The position numbers and the translations under genes are program-made. From assembly GCF_000145255.1 (NCBI RefSeq), contig NC_014394.1, positions 186,001-250,000 of the forward strand: a stretch of 64,000 nt of DNA. Reading direction: 5' to 3'. The notes below the pieces were generated by a model. That model was not told the DNA's origin and made no database searches. It saw nothing but the letters and a program-made list of their open reading frames with translations. Shown one piece after another: positions 42,183-51,026 of the stretch (position 1 is the stretch's first letter; each line of letters starts with the position of its first letter). This DNA comes from Gallionella capsiferriformans ES-2. Its GTDB lineage: Bacteria; Pseudomonadota; Gammaproteobacteria; Burkholderiales; Gallionellaceae.

Positions 42183-42515
42183 ATGCGTATATTGTCATTG
42201 TTGATTTTTGCAGGCTTCGCATTGCCGGTTTTTGCGGCTCAGCCCGTACCCGCAAATCTGGAGCCATTATCTCCTCCGCCCGAATTTACTCCGGAAGCGG
42301 CGGCAGGCGATGAGCCTGAAGTGACTATCGTTAAACAAACTGAACTCACGGTGGAAGAATATCGCTCGGGAGGTCGCATCTATATGATCAAAGTAACTCC
42401 TAAGGTCGGGCCTCCTTACTATCTGGTCGACGACAGGGGTGATGGTAAATTTGCCCGTCAGGAAAGTCTGGACTCAGGATTTCGCCCTCCGCGCTGGATT
42501 ATCAAGACCTTTTAA
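42183..42515 (+). CDS. DUF2782 family exported protein
   Basis: 110 residues. Signal peptide 1-18 (ending PVFAA), Pro/Glu-rich spacer, then the small DUF2782 domain: TIVKQTELTVEEYRSGGRIY and VGPPYYLVDDRGDGKF. Function unknown; periplasmic. It stands directly before thrB (3 bp gap), the usual betaproteobacterial position, and is probably co-transcribed with it. Confidence 0.85.
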   Translation: MRILSLLIFAGFALPVFAAQPVPANLEPLSPPPEFTPEAAAGDEPEVTIVKQTELTVEEYRSGGRIYMIKVTPKVGPPYYLVDDRGDGKFARQESLDSGFRPPRWIIKTF

Positions 42516-42518
42516 CTC

Positions 42519-43460
42519 ATGTCTGTTTACACTACTGTATCCGATGCTGAACTGACCGTTTGGCTCAATGATTATTCTTTAGGGGAATTGCAGGAATTGC
42601 AGGGCATTGCTTCCGGCATTGAAAACACGAATTATTTCGTTACGACCAGCAATGGTCGCTTTGTCCTGACCTTGTTCGAAAAGCTTCGCGCGGACGAGTT
42701 GCCATTTTATCTGAACTTGATGGCCCATCTGGCCCGTCACGGTATTCCCTGCCCTGCCCCGATGGCTAACAGGCACAATCAATTTTTGGGCGTTCTGAAA
42801 GATAAGCCTGCCTGCATTGTCAGTCGCTTGAGTGGTAAATCCACAACGGCGCCGACACTGGCTCACTGTGCCGCGATGGGTGCAATGTTAGGTCAGATGC
42901 ATATCGCAGGACAAAGTTTTTCCCAGATCATGCCGAATCCGCGCGGAGGCGCATGGCGCATGGCGACCGCACCTCAGGTCCGGCCCTTTATTAACACCGG
43001 ACAAGCGGCATTGCTCGATAGTGAAATTGCTCTGCATGCTCAGCGCAATTATTCACTCTTGCCGCAAGGCTTGATACACGCCGATTTGTTTCGTGACAAT
43101 GTCTTGTTGGAAGGAGAGCGTGTCGGCGGGCTGATCGATTTTTATTTTGCCTGCACCGATGCCTTGCTCTACGACGTCGCTATTACGGTCAATGACTGGT
43201 GCATGCGTCCTGACGGCATACTCGACACAACTCAAGCACAGACTTTTTTACGCGCCTATCATACTGTGCGCCCGCTGCAGGACAGTGAGCATCAGGCATG
43301 GCCTTTGATGTTGCGGCAGGCCGCGTTGCGCTTTTGGCTGTCGCGGCTGTTCGATAAATATCTGCCGCGCGATGGCGAATTGATCCATGCTCATGACCCC
43401 GCTCATTTTGAACGCATCCTGAAAAATCATATCGACACCTCGCAAGCTGTATGGATTTAA
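42519..43460 (+). CDS. thrB: Homoserine kinase, ThrB type II (APH fold)
   Basis: Phosphorylates homoserine for threonine synthesis. 313 residues of the aminoglycoside-phosphotransferase-like family, not the GHMP-type ThrB of enterics. Start MSVYTTVSDAEL; GIENTNYFVTT near 32; catalytic loop LIHADLFRDNVLL near 187 and metal-binding LIDFYFAC near 205. Its end overlaps the next gene by 10 bp. Confidence 0.93.
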   Translation: MSVYTTVSDAELTVWLNDYSLGELQELQGIASGIENTNYFVTTSNGRFVLTLFEKLRADELPFYLNLMAHLARHGIPCPAPMANRHNQFLGVLKDKPACIVSRLSGKSTTAPTLAHCAAMGAMLGQMHIAGQSFSQIMPNPRGGAWRMATAPQVRPFINTGQAALLDSEIALHAQRNYSLLPQGLIHADLFRDNVLLEGERVGGLIDFYFACTDALLYDVAITVNDWCMRPDGILDTTQAQTFLRAYHTVRPLQDSEHQAWPLMLRQAALRFWLSRLFDKYLPRDGELIHAHDPAHFERILKNHIDTSQAVWI

Positions 43461-44227
43461 AAACGGATAAGCAGGGGCTTGGGGAAAAAATGGAACCGTT
43501 ACGTTTAGAAGCTGCTCAGGGCATGCAATGGATCAAAAAAGGGTATGCCTTGTTTATGAAGGCGCCGCTGCTCTGGATCGTGCTGCTGGCGATTTGCTTT
43601 GTTACTGCTGCAGGCGTCACGGCGGTGCCGGTGATAGGCGAACCGTTGGTCAGTTTGCTGATGCCGGTTGTGGTAATTGGCCTAATGGCAGGTTGCCGGT
43701 CGTTGGAGCTGGGTGACGATCTGGAACTGATGCATCTTTTTTGCGGCTTTCAGCGGCATACTTCGCATTTGATAACGCTGGGCGGGATTGCACTGGTCGG
43801 TCAATATCTGATCTTTGGCGTGATGATGATGGTCGGGGGCGCTGCGCTGGTGGGAATATTAATGAATAGTCAGGCGGCCGTGCCGCCCGACGTCATCCAG
43901 CAGGCAGTCGCTGGCGCTGGTGCATCGGTCATGATTGGCGTTGCACTGTTTGGACTCCTGCTGATGTCCATGCAGTTTGCCCCCATGCTGGTATTCTTTC
44001 GTGATGTACCGCCTTATGAGGCGATGAAGCTGAGTCTGCGCGCATTCACACATAATGTCGGCGCGATGTTTGTCTATGGCATGGCCTTTTTGTTGCTGGC
44101 GATACTGGCCAGCATGCCGATGATGTTAGGGTGGCTGATACTGATGCCGATGGTCTTTACGTCGTTATATGCCAGTTTTTGTGATATTTTCCCGGAACCC
44201 GTGATCCCGGCCTCCGCTGTAGAATAG
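43451..44227 (+). CDS. BPSS1780-family membrane protein
   Basis: 258 residues, polytopic inner-membrane protein (about five to six hydrophobic segments). The N-terminal AAQGMQWIKKGYALFMKAP is typical of the BPSS1780 family, whose role is unknown. An ATG at 43490 is an alternative start that would remove the overlap with thrB. No signal peptide. Confidence 0.78.
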   Translation: MDLKTDKQGLGEKMEPLRLEAAQGMQWIKKGYALFMKAPLLWIVLLAICFVTAAGVTAVPVIGEPLVSLLMPVVVIGLMAGCRSLELGDDLELMHLFCGFQRHTSHLITLGGIALVGQYLIFGVMMMVGGAALVGILMNSQAAVPPDVIQQAVAGAGASVMIGVALFGLLLMSMQFAPMLVFFRDVPPYEAMKLSLRAFTHNVGAMFVYGMAFLLLAILASMPMMLGWLILMPMVFTSLYASFCDIFPEPVIPASAVE

Positions 44228-44282
44228 GACGATCAGGCGCATTTCTGAGCATGCACTGGCGTGTGCTATCAGCCTGATTTAA

Positions 44283-44302
44283 ATATTAGCTTGTGCTAAT
44301 AT
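44283..44302. promoter_or_regulatory. Perfect 8-4-8 inverted repeat, candidate operator
   Basis: ATATTAGC-TTGT-GCTAATAT, 33 bp upstream of the start of the next gene and 56 bp after the preceding stop. The AT-rich dyad looks like a dimeric-repressor site; the regulator is not known. Confidence 0.5.
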
Positions 44303-44334
44303 GTTCCTCTGTTGAATTCAAATCGGGAAATGCG

Positions 44335-44823
44335 ATGCAATTTGAGATTGATCCGTCCGTAATTAAACGCGCGCAATTCCCGCATAATTTACTCATTTCC
44401 GCTTTGTTTGGATTTAATCTGCTGATGGCGCCCGCCGTTATTGCGCTGAAGTTTGGCATGGTAGGCTTGCTGGTTCCCTTCCTGAGTACCGGCGCGCTGA
44501 TAGGTGCGATCTATCTGCGCAGCAGAAAAAACACGCTCTGGTTTGTCGATGCACACTGGCAACTGGCGTTTAAAAACAGCCGCTGGCTAATGTTAGGCTA
44601 TGCAATCACGGCATTGCTGATACTTGCCGCCTGGCTGGTGAGTCTCGCCGCTGCTAATCCTAGCATGGGTCACATTATCTGGACGGCACTCACGCGTATT
44701 GCAATCTTACCAACCTTAGCGGGCGTCATGATCACCGCGATCATGGAGGCGGGTGCGATCAGCCTTGCCTCAAAGCGCGAAGTGCCTGACAGCCTCGTCG
44801 CGAGTTTCCCGCCTCAGGTGTGA
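44335..44823 (+). CDS. Hypothetical four-helix inner-membrane protein
   Basis: 162 residues from ATG 44335 (GGGAA upstream); the frame extends to 44293 but that part covers the dyad and lacks a ribosome site. Hydrophobic segments at about 17-36, 42-60, 83-107 and 120-145. Function not recognised. It is convergent with the MEKHLA gene with a single base between the stops. Confidence 0.65.
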   Translation: MQFEIDPSVIKRAQFPHNLLISALFGFNLLMAPAVIALKFGMVGLLVPFLSTGALIGAIYLRSRKNTLWFVDAHWQLAFKNSRWLMLGYAITALLILAAWLVSLAAANPSMGHIIWTALTRIAILPTLAGVMITAIMEAGAISLASKREVPDSLVASFPPQV

Positions 44824-44824
44824 A

Positions 44825-45268
44825 CTACTTGTGTGTTATAAAAGTCGCCGCTTGGCCGTGACAGAGGCCGGCTTCATCTATTAAATTCCAGACGGTTGCG
44901 TTGCGGATCATGAAGCGGGTGTTCTTGCCGCTAATGCGCATGCCGCAATAGTCGTCGATATAACCTTGCAGCGAGACCTTGTGCAGCAGTTTGGCGCGCG
45001 CCTCCTGTGCCAGCGGTTCGGCGGAGAGCCGTGAGGGCAGTTTTACGAATTCCTCGAAACTCATCTCGAACTGTTGCAAGGCCAGTTTGTTGCCATAGAA
45101 GAAGACGGGATCGGATGCGGTGTCATGGGCGACGATGGCAAAAGGGGCGTGCCACATACTTTGCGTATCGGCTAACAGGATTTTTCCGGTTAAGCGCTGA
45201 TAACTATCCAGTATCAGTGGCAGACGCGGATCGGTTAGCGCTGTATCGGGCGGCGTATCTGTCGTCAT
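44825..45268 (-). CDS. MEKHLA-domain protein
   Basis: 147 residues from ATG 45268, which overlaps the uvrD stop (ATGA). The MEKHLA domain, a PAS-like sensor fold also found in plant HD-ZIP III proteins, is seen in LILDSYQRLTGKILL, HAPFAIVAHDTASDPVFFYG and FEEFVKLPSRLSAEP. No output domain is attached. Ligand and role are unknown. Co-translation with uvrD is suggested by the overlap. Confidence 0.85.
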   Translation of the reverse strand: MTTDTPPDTALTDPRLPLILDSYQRLTGKILLADTQSMWHAPFAIVAHDTASDPVFFYGNKLALQQFEMSFEEFVKLPSRLSAEPLAQEARAKLLHKVSLQGYIDDYCGMRISGKNTRFMIRNATVWNLIDEAGLCHGQAATFITHK

Positions 45269-47406
45269 AGTGCGGTGAGTTTCGCGTATTCGAGCGCCAG
45301 CCATTTGCTGCCGGCGTGTTTGAAATTGACCTGTACGCGTCCGTCGGTGCCGCTGCCTTCGACCCCTGTGATCACCCCTTCACCGAATTTCAGGTGCATC
45401 ACGCGCTGACCGGTGCGCCATCCTGTGCTGCTGACGGAATGCTGTACGGGTGCCGCAGGTGCGCTATAACCGAAGGAGGCAAACGGGTTGCGCGGCGCTT
45501 CGCGAGCGGATAGCCATTGCAGCAAATCTTCGGGTAATTCTTTTAAGAAACTCGAGGGGGCGCCATAACTCACCTGACCATTCAGCATGCGACGCTGCGC
45601 AAAACTCATATACAGACGCCGGCGTGCGCGGGTAATCGCGACATACATCAGGCGCCGTTCTTCATCCAGACCGCCATCGACCCGCTGGCTGTTCTGATGC
45701 GGAAATAAGTTTTCTTCGAGGCCTGTGATAAACACGGCGTTAAATTCCAACCCTTTGGCCGCATGCACGGTCATCAGATGCAGCGCATCGTCCTGATCGC
45801 CCGCCTGATGTTCTCCCGCTTCGAGCGAGGCGTGGGTCAGAAAGGACGTCAGGCTGTCGTCTTCGTTTTCATGCACGAACAACGTGGCTGCGGTGACCAG
45901 TTCTTTCAGATTTTCCAGTCGCTCTTCCGCTTCTCGTTTCTTGGCGCCTTTTTCGCTTTGATAGTGCTCGATAAGACCGCTGTGTACCAGCACATGTTCC
46001 ATGATTTCAGGCAGCGGCAAGGCGCTCGTGGCACTTCGCATGGCTTCGATCAGGCCGACGAAGGCGGATACTTTGCCGCCCGCACGGGCGGCGGCATCCC
46101 ACAGCGTGGTGCCGTGCATCTTTGCCGAATCCTGTATCTGTTCGATGCTGCGCGCGCCGATGCCGCGTGTCGGATAGTTGATGATGCGCAGCAGCGCATT
46201 GTCGTCATCGGTATTTTGCATCAGGCGCAGATAAGCCAAGGCGTGTTTGATTTCCTGTCGTTCGAAAAAGCGCAGGCCGCCATAGACCCGGTACGACAAT
46301 CCGGCTGAGACCAGCGCGTGTTCGAGCACACGCGATTGCGCGTTGGAGCGATACAACAGTGCCATCTCAGTGAGTTTCAGACCTTCTGTTTTGAGCTGTC
46401 TGATTTCGCCTACGATGAAGTTGGCTTCCTCCACATCGGTCGGCGCTTCATAGACGCGCAGCTTTTCGCCGCCCTGTTCAGACGTCCACAGGTTTTTGCC
46501 CAGGCGATTGCGGTTATTGGAAATCAGCGCGTTGGCCGCATCGAGTATGTTGCCGTGGGAGCGGTAGTTTTGCTCCAGCTTGATGACCGCTTCGACCTTG
46601 AAATCCCGCAACAGGTCTTTCATGTTGCCGACATTCGCGCCGCGAAACGCATAGATGGACTGATCGTCGTCGCCCACGGCAAATAAGGCATTGTGCTGCC
46701 CCGCTAAAAGCTTGAGCCATTGGTATTGCAGCGGATTGGTATCCTGAAATTCGTCCACTAGAATGTGGTGGAAGCGCTCCTGATAGTGGGTGCGCAGACT
46801 TTCATTGCGGGAGAGCAATTCGAAACAGCGCAGCAGCAATTCGGAAAAATCTACCACGCCTTCACGTTGACACTGCGCATCGTATTCGGCGTACACATCG
46901 ACCTTGCGCCGTGTATAGGGATCAAAGGCCTCAACATCATGCGCGCGCAGTCCCTGCTCTTTGCTGCCGCTGATGAAATTTTGCATCTCGCGCGGAGGAT
47001 ATTTTTCATCATCAATTTCCAGCGCTTTCATGATGCGCTTGATCGCCGAGAGCTGATCACCTGAGTCGAGAATCTGGAAGGTCTGCGGCAGGGCCGCCTC
47101 TCTGTAATGCGCGCGCAGTAATCGATTGCACAGTCCGTGAAACGTACCGATCCACATGCCGCGCGTATTGATGGGCAGCATCGCCGACAGGCGGGTCACC
47201 ATTTCCTTTGCGGCCTTGTTGGTGAAGGTCACCGCCAGTATGCCGTGCGGACTCACAGCACCGGTACTGATGAGGTAGGCGATGCGCGTGGTCAGTACGC
47301 GGGTCTTGCCACTGCCGGCACCGGCCAGAATGAGCGCGGACTGGCGGGGTAGCGTTACGGCTTGCAGTTGGGGCGGATTGAGGCCGGATAAAAGTGTCGT
47401 ATTCAT
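45265..47406 (-). CDS. uvrD: ATP-dependent DNA helicase UvrD (helicase II)
   Basis: 3'-5' SF1A helicase for nucleotide excision and mismatch repair. 713 residues from ATG 47406 (an upstream in-frame ATG at 47436 adds 10). Motif I LAGAGSGKTRVLTTR near 29; motif II DEFQDTNPLQYQW near 220; motif III GDDDQSIYAFRGA near 247; QNYRS near 280; VAITRARRRLYMSFA near 570. The C-terminal Tudor-like region (RVMHLKFGEGVITGVEG) binds RNA polymerase in relatives. Confidence 0.95.
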   Translation of the reverse strand: MNTTLLSGLNPPQLQAVTLPRQSALILAGAGSGKTRVLTTRIAYLISTGAVSPHGILAVTFTNKAAKEMVTRLSAMLPINTRGMWIGTFHGLCNRLLRAHYREAALPQTFQILDSGDQLSAIKRIMKALEIDDEKYPPREMQNFISGSKEQGLRAHDVEAFDPYTRRKVDVYAEYDAQCQREGVVDFSELLLRCFELLSRNESLRTHYQERFHHILVDEFQDTNPLQYQWLKLLAGQHNALFAVGDDDQSIYAFRGANVGNMKDLLRDFKVEAVIKLEQNYRSHGNILDAANALISNNRNRLGKNLWTSEQGGEKLRVYEAPTDVEEANFIVGEIRQLKTEGLKLTEMALLYRSNAQSRVLEHALVSAGLSYRVYGGLRFFERQEIKHALAYLRLMQNTDDDNALLRIINYPTRGIGARSIEQIQDSAKMHGTTLWDAAARAGGKVSAFVGLIEAMRSATSALPLPEIMEHVLVHSGLIEHYQSEKGAKKREAEERLENLKELVTAATLFVHENEDDSLTSFLTHASLEAGEHQAGDQDDALHLMTVHAAKGLEFNAVFITGLEENLFPHQNSQRVDGGLDEERRLMYVAITRARRRLYMSFAQRRMLNGQVSYGAPSSFLKELPEDLLQWLSAREAPRNPFASFGYSAPAAPVQHSVSSTGWRTGQRVMHLKFGEGVITGVEGSGTDGRVQVNFKHAGSKWLALEYAKLTAL

Positions 47407-47491
47407 GGGCGGATTATCCCACAGTGGCGCAGACATGCCGATAGCGCTCTTTCAAAAGGTTGCCGCCGTGCAATAAAAATTACGCAGGTGA

Positions 47492-47731
47492 GGCGCGCCT
47501 CAAAGCGCATACGAGGCCCCCGTAGATTTACCGCCTGCATTGGTTATGTGACCAGGTGCTCCGGGGGTGAAAAATGAGGCGGAGAGGTAGATTAGTGAGG
47601 CGAAGCGCGAGATTAGTGAGGCAAAGCGCGAGATTAATGAGGCGGAGAAGGTGGCCGGAGAGGCCGAGCGGGAGAAAATTAAGGCCGAAAAGGATGACTT
47701 TTCGGCTATCTCCAACCCGGCGTTGTATTGA
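47492..47731 (+). pseudogene. Broken coiled-coil ORF with 21-bp repeats
   Basis: The 360-bp gap 47407-47766 has one plus-strand frame that looks coding yet is cut twice. It reads APQSAYEAPVDLPPALVM, TGA (47549-47551), PGAPGVKNEAER, TAG (47588-47590), then ISEAKREISEAKRE, INEAEKVAGEAE and a C-terminus FSAISNPALY. Units of 21 bp starting GAGGCGAAGCGCGAG recur; the TAG occupies the place of a GAG in the repeat, so a single base change explains the stop. A signal for a start is missing. It is probably a decayed Ala/Glu/Lys heptad protein; the antisense frame is Ser-rich and unlikely. Confidence 0.4.
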
Positions 47732-47766
47732 AGTGAATCAACCGCCTCTAATATCCGGCGGCGCGA

Positions 47767-48609
47767 CTAGTCAAATACCACGTCGCCTTCGGCGACGTCC
47801 TGGCCCATCTGCATGCCCTTGAAATCGAAAAGAGTGCCATCGAGCAGATGGGATGGCGCGACATTCTGCATCGCGGTAAAAATCGTCTGGCTGCGTCCGG
47901 GATACTGGCGTTCCCAATTGGTCAGCATTTCCTTGATATTTTGGCGTTGCAGATTTTCCTGCGAGCCGCACAGGTTGCAGGGAATAATCGGGAATTCCAT
48001 GCCGCGCGCATAGCGGGCGATGTCTTTTTCGACACAGTAGGCCAGCGGACGGATGACGATATGATCGCCCTTGTCCGTGACCAGCTTGGGCGGCATCGCC
48101 TTGAGTTTTCCGGCAAAGAACATATTCAGGAACAGCGTCTCTATCATGTCGTCGCGGTGATGGCCCAGTGCAATCTTGTTGGCGCCCAATTCGCCCGCGA
48201 CCTTATAGATAATGCCGCGCCGCAATCTGGAACACAGCGAGCAGGTGGTTTTTCCTTCCGGGATCTTCTCTTTGACGATGGAGTAGGTATCCTGCGTTTC
48301 GATGTGATATTCGACGCCCAGCGCTTTGAGGTAACCCGGCAAAATGTCGGCGGGAAAACCGGGTTGCTTTTGATCCAGATTCATCGCGACGATGCGAAAA
48401 TCAATCGGTGCGCGTTTTCGCAGCGTCAGCAAAATATCCAGCAGGGTATAAGAGTCCTTGCCGCCTGAGAGGCAGACCATCACCGAGTCGCCCTCTTCGA
48501 TCATGTTGAAATCGAAAATGGCCTTGCCGACTTGATGCTCCAAGCGGTTCTTGAGTTTATTGAAATTGCCGGAATGATCGAACTGAATAGGTTGTGCAAT
48601 GAGGGTCAT
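47767..48609 (-). CDS. ttcA: tRNA 2-thiocytidine(32) synthetase TtcA
   Basis: ATP- and Fe-S-dependent thiolation of C32 in tRNA. 280 residues from ATG 48609 with GGAAA upstream. PP-loop [15 protein letters not shown] near 43; the catalytic/Fe-S cysteines in [12 protein letters not shown] near 123 and [14 protein letters not shown] near 210; [16 protein letters not shown] near 150. Eleven bases after the pteridine-reductase gene on the same strand. Confidence 0.96.
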   Translation of the reverse strand: MTLIAQPIQFDHSGNFNKLKNRLEHQVGKAIFDFNMIEEGDSVMVCLSGGKDSYTLLDILLTLRKRAPIDFRIVAMNLDQKQPGFPADILPGYLKALGVEYHIETQDTYSIVKEKIPEGKTTCSLCSRLRRGIIYKVAGELGANKIALGHHRDDMIETLFLNMFFAGKLKAMPPKLVTDKGDHIVIRPLAYCVEKDIARYARGMEFPIIPCNLCGSQENLQRQNIKEMLTNWERQYPGRSQTIFTAMQNVAPSHLLDGTLFDFKGMQMGQDVAEGDVVFD

Positions 48610-48619
48610 AAATTTCCAA

Positions 48620-49372
48620 TTAAAGTGTGATGCTTCTGCCGCCATCTACCGAGATGACCTGCCCGGTGATATACGGGGCATCGGCGATTAAAAATTTTAC
48701 GGTTTTGGCGATGTCATCCGGCTCGCCTTCACGTTTGAGCAGGGTGTGGGCCACGATATTCCCGCGTTGTGCGGCATCTTCCCAGTCGGCATTTTCTGGC
48801 CAGAGTATGACGCCGGGTGCGACTGCATTCACGCGCACGCAGGGTGCGAGCTCCTGAGCCAGTGCGCGGGTGAGTGCGACCAAGCCCGCTTTAGCAACGC
48901 TATATAACAGATGGCCTTGCATTGGACGTTCTGCATGAATGTCCACGATGTTGACGATGCAGCCGTGTCGATGGCGTAATTCGCCTTGTGCGGCCTGCGC
49001 CAGAAACAGCGGTGCGCGCAGATTGGTGCCGAGCAGATCGTGCCATTGCATTTCGTTCAGCTCAGGGAGCGGCGTCGCGTAAAAACTGGAGGCATTGTTG
49101 ATCAGCGCATCGAGACGGCCGAATCTGGCGATGACGGCCTCGATTAAACGGGGTAAATCGGCCAGATCAAGCAGGTCGGCTGAAAAAGCTGCGGCGCTAT
49201 CGGGGCGCAGAGCGTTGAGTTCGTCCTTTAATGCCATGGCTTCTTGCGTTGAGGTGCGGTAATGCAGTGCGATGGTCGCGCCCGCAGCATGCAGGCGGCG
49301 GCAAATTGCAGCGCCCACTCGTTTCCCCCCGCCTGTCACCAACATAACTTTGCCTTGCACCGCACCCTCCAT
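48620..49372 (-). CDS. folM: Pteridine reductase-like SDR
   Basis: 250 residues from ATG 49372 (ATG 49384 is an alternative). NADPH-dependent reduction of dihydrobiopterin/dihydromonapterin or folate is the family role. The cofactor loop [11 protein letters not shown] has the TGxxxRxG form specific to pteridine reductases rather than classical [14 protein letters not shown] near 95; catalytic Asp/Tyr/Lys region IVDIHAERP and YSVAKAGL near 160. Exact substrate not determinable. Divergent from the MidA-type gene with only 33 bp between starts. Confidence 0.85.
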   Translation of the reverse strand: MEGAVQGKVMLVTGGGKRVGAAICRRLHAAGATIALHYRTSTQEAMALKDELNALRPDSAAAFSADLLDLADLPRLIEAVIARFGRLDALINNASSFYATPLPELNEMQWHDLLGTNLRAPLFLAQAAQGELRHRHGCIVNIVDIHAERPMQGHLLYSVAKAGLVALTRALAQELAPCVRVNAVAPGVILWPENADWEDAAQRGNIVAHTLLKREGEPDDIAKTVKFLIADAPYITGQVISVDGGRSITL

Positions 49373-49405
49373 TAAACTTAGCAATCTGACGAATTATACC
49401 TGACC

Positions 49406-50572
49406 ATGCCCATAACACCCGACACATCACTTCCCCAACCGGGCCCTGCGGCGGCACAACACAGCGCGCGCCTGATCGAGGCGATACACCGTGAGATTGC
49501 CGATCAAGGCGGCTGGATTTCTTTCGCACGCTATATGGAGCTGGCGCTGTATGCGCCGGGACTGGGTTACTACACAGCCGGTGCGCACAAGTTTGGCGAA
49601 GCGGGGGATTTCATTACCGCACCTGAACTCTCGCCGCTGTTCGGTCGCACTCTAGCCCGGCAAGTTGCGCAAATCATGGAAGAGAGTGCGCCGCATATTC
49701 TGGAATTGGGTGCGGGCAGCGGGAAACTTGCGGTCGATATGCTGGGAGAATTAGAGCGGTTGGGCCGTTTGCCTGATAGCTACTGTATTTTGGAGGTTAG
49801 TGCCGATTTGCGTGCGCGCCAGCAGGCGCTTATTGGTCAGTGTCTGCCGCATTTGCTTGGCCGCGTGCACTGGCTGGATGCGTTGCCAGAACAGGTGAAG
49901 GGCGCAGTCGTTGCCAACGAAGTGCTCGATGCGCTGCCCGTGCATCTGGTACGCTGGCAGGACAGTGCGCTGAGTGAAATCGGCGTGGCTTTGGATGAGT
50001 CGGGCTTTGTCAGAGTAGAGCGCGCGATTGCCGACGCACAATTATTGCAGGCAGCGCAGCAAATCAAGGTGCCGGATAACTATGTCAGCGAGATCTGTCT
50101 TGCGGCGAGAGGCCTAGTCACTAGCCTGGCCTGCCGCCTAACGCAAGGTACGCTGCTCTTCATCGATTACGGTTTTGGCGCGCGCGAGTTTTATCATCCG
50201 CAGCGATTGAACGGCACGCTGATGTGTCATTACCGTCACCGTGCGCATGACGATGCCTTTTTTCTGCCGGGGCTGCAGGACATCACCGCGCACGTCAATT
50301 TTACGGATATTGCAGAGACCGGCATCGATGCGGGGCTGGAATTGTCAGGGTATACCAGTCAGGCGTTTTTCCTGATTAATAACGGCATTGCGGACCTGAT
50401 GGTGGAGACTTCCCCTGAAGATCTGCGCGCTTATCTGCCGCTGTCCGCTCAATTGCAGAAATTGACCAGCCCCGCAGAAATGGGCGAACTGTTTAAAGTT
50501 ATCGCATTGAGCAAAAACAGGGCGAACCCTTTATCAGGATTCGCCCGTGGCGATTTTAGCCGCTTGCTGTAA
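49406..50572 (+). CDS. MidA/NDUFAF7-family SAM-dependent methyltransferase
   Basis: 388 residues, cytoplasmic class I methyltransferase (DUF185). Conserved GWISFARYMELALYAPGLGYY and GDFITAPELSPLFG; SAM motif ILELGAGSGKLAVDML near 98; VVANEVLDALPVHLV near 168. The mitochondrial homologue dimethylates an Arg of a complex I subunit; bacterial targets are less known. Its stop lies one base from the stop of the convergent EF-hand gene. Confidence 0.9.
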   Translation: MPITPDTSLPQPGPAAAQHSARLIEAIHREIADQGGWISFARYMELALYAPGLGYYTAGAHKFGEAGDFITAPELSPLFGRTLARQVAQIMEESAPHILELGAGSGKLAVDMLGELERLGRLPDSYCILEVSADLRARQQALIGQCLPHLLGRVHWLDALPEQVKGAVVANEVLDALPVHLVRWQDSALSEIGVALDESGFVRVERAIADAQLLQAAQQIKVPDNYVSEICLAARGLVTSLACRLTQGTLLFIDYGFGAREFYHPQRLNGTLMCHYRHRAHDDAFFLPGLQDITAHVNFTDIAETGIDAGLELSGYTSQAFFLINNGIADLMVETSPEDLRAYLPLSAQLQKLTSPAEMGELFKVIALSKNRANPLSGFARGDFSRLL

Positions 50573-50573
50573 G

Positions 50574-51026
50574 CTATTTGGCGGGTGCGGTCAAGGCGCG
50601 CAGGAAGTCTGAAATTTCTTTGATATTGAGCTGGCCGTCGAGGTTGCTGTCAATTTCATCGAAATGCGCATCCAAGTTGGGAAGCACGGCCGCTTCCTCG
50701 CGTGACAGGGTGCCATTCTTATTTTTGTCCGCTTTTTCAAGTTGCTGAGAAAATTCGCGGCGCTTCTTTTCCAGCGCGAGGGTGAAGGTCTTGATCTCGG
50801 CTTTGGTCAAACCGCCATCGTGGTTGGTATCGATCACTTCGAATCCATCCGCCATTGCGGGTGCTTTGAGTGCAGCCTCTTCCTTTGATATCTTGCCGTC
50901 GCCATCGGCATCCACCGATTTGAACAGCTGTTCAAACTTGGCCTCGATTTCCTTTTTACCTGATTTTTCCGCGGAGAAAGCCAAACAGGGTAGTGCAACG
51001 AACAACATACCGATGATCCACTTCAT
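50574..51026 (-). CDS. Exported EF-hand calcium-binding protein
   Basis: 150 residues. Signal peptide 1-18 (ending LAFSA), then four EF-hand loops: DADGDGKISKEE (about 39-50), DTNHDGGLTKAE (about 66-77), DKNKNGTLSREE (about 100-111) and DSNLDGQLNIKE (about 126-137). All have the spaced acidic ligands and Gly at position 6. Periplasmic calmodulin-like protein of unknown partner; calcium could also concern PilY1-dependent pilus function (speculation). The ATG overlaps the cca stop (ATGA). Confidence 0.88.
   Translation of the reverse strand: MKWIIGMLFVALPCLAFSAEKSGKKEIEAKFEQLFKSVDADGDGKISKEEAALKAPAMADGFEVIDTNHDGGLTKAEIKTFTLALEKKRREFSQQLEKADKNKNGTLSREEAAVLPNLDAHFDEIDSNLDGQLNIKEISDFLRALTAPAK

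Noticed and set aside
42068..42313. Plus-strand ORF overlapping the DUF2782 gene start
   Set aside because: It overlaps the recognised DUF2782 gene in another frame and has no protein-like features.
47500..47715. 71-codon minus-strand Ser/Phe-rich ORF
   Set aside because: Antisense shadow of the 21-bp repeat region; repeats such as ASLISRF arise from the plus-strand heptads.
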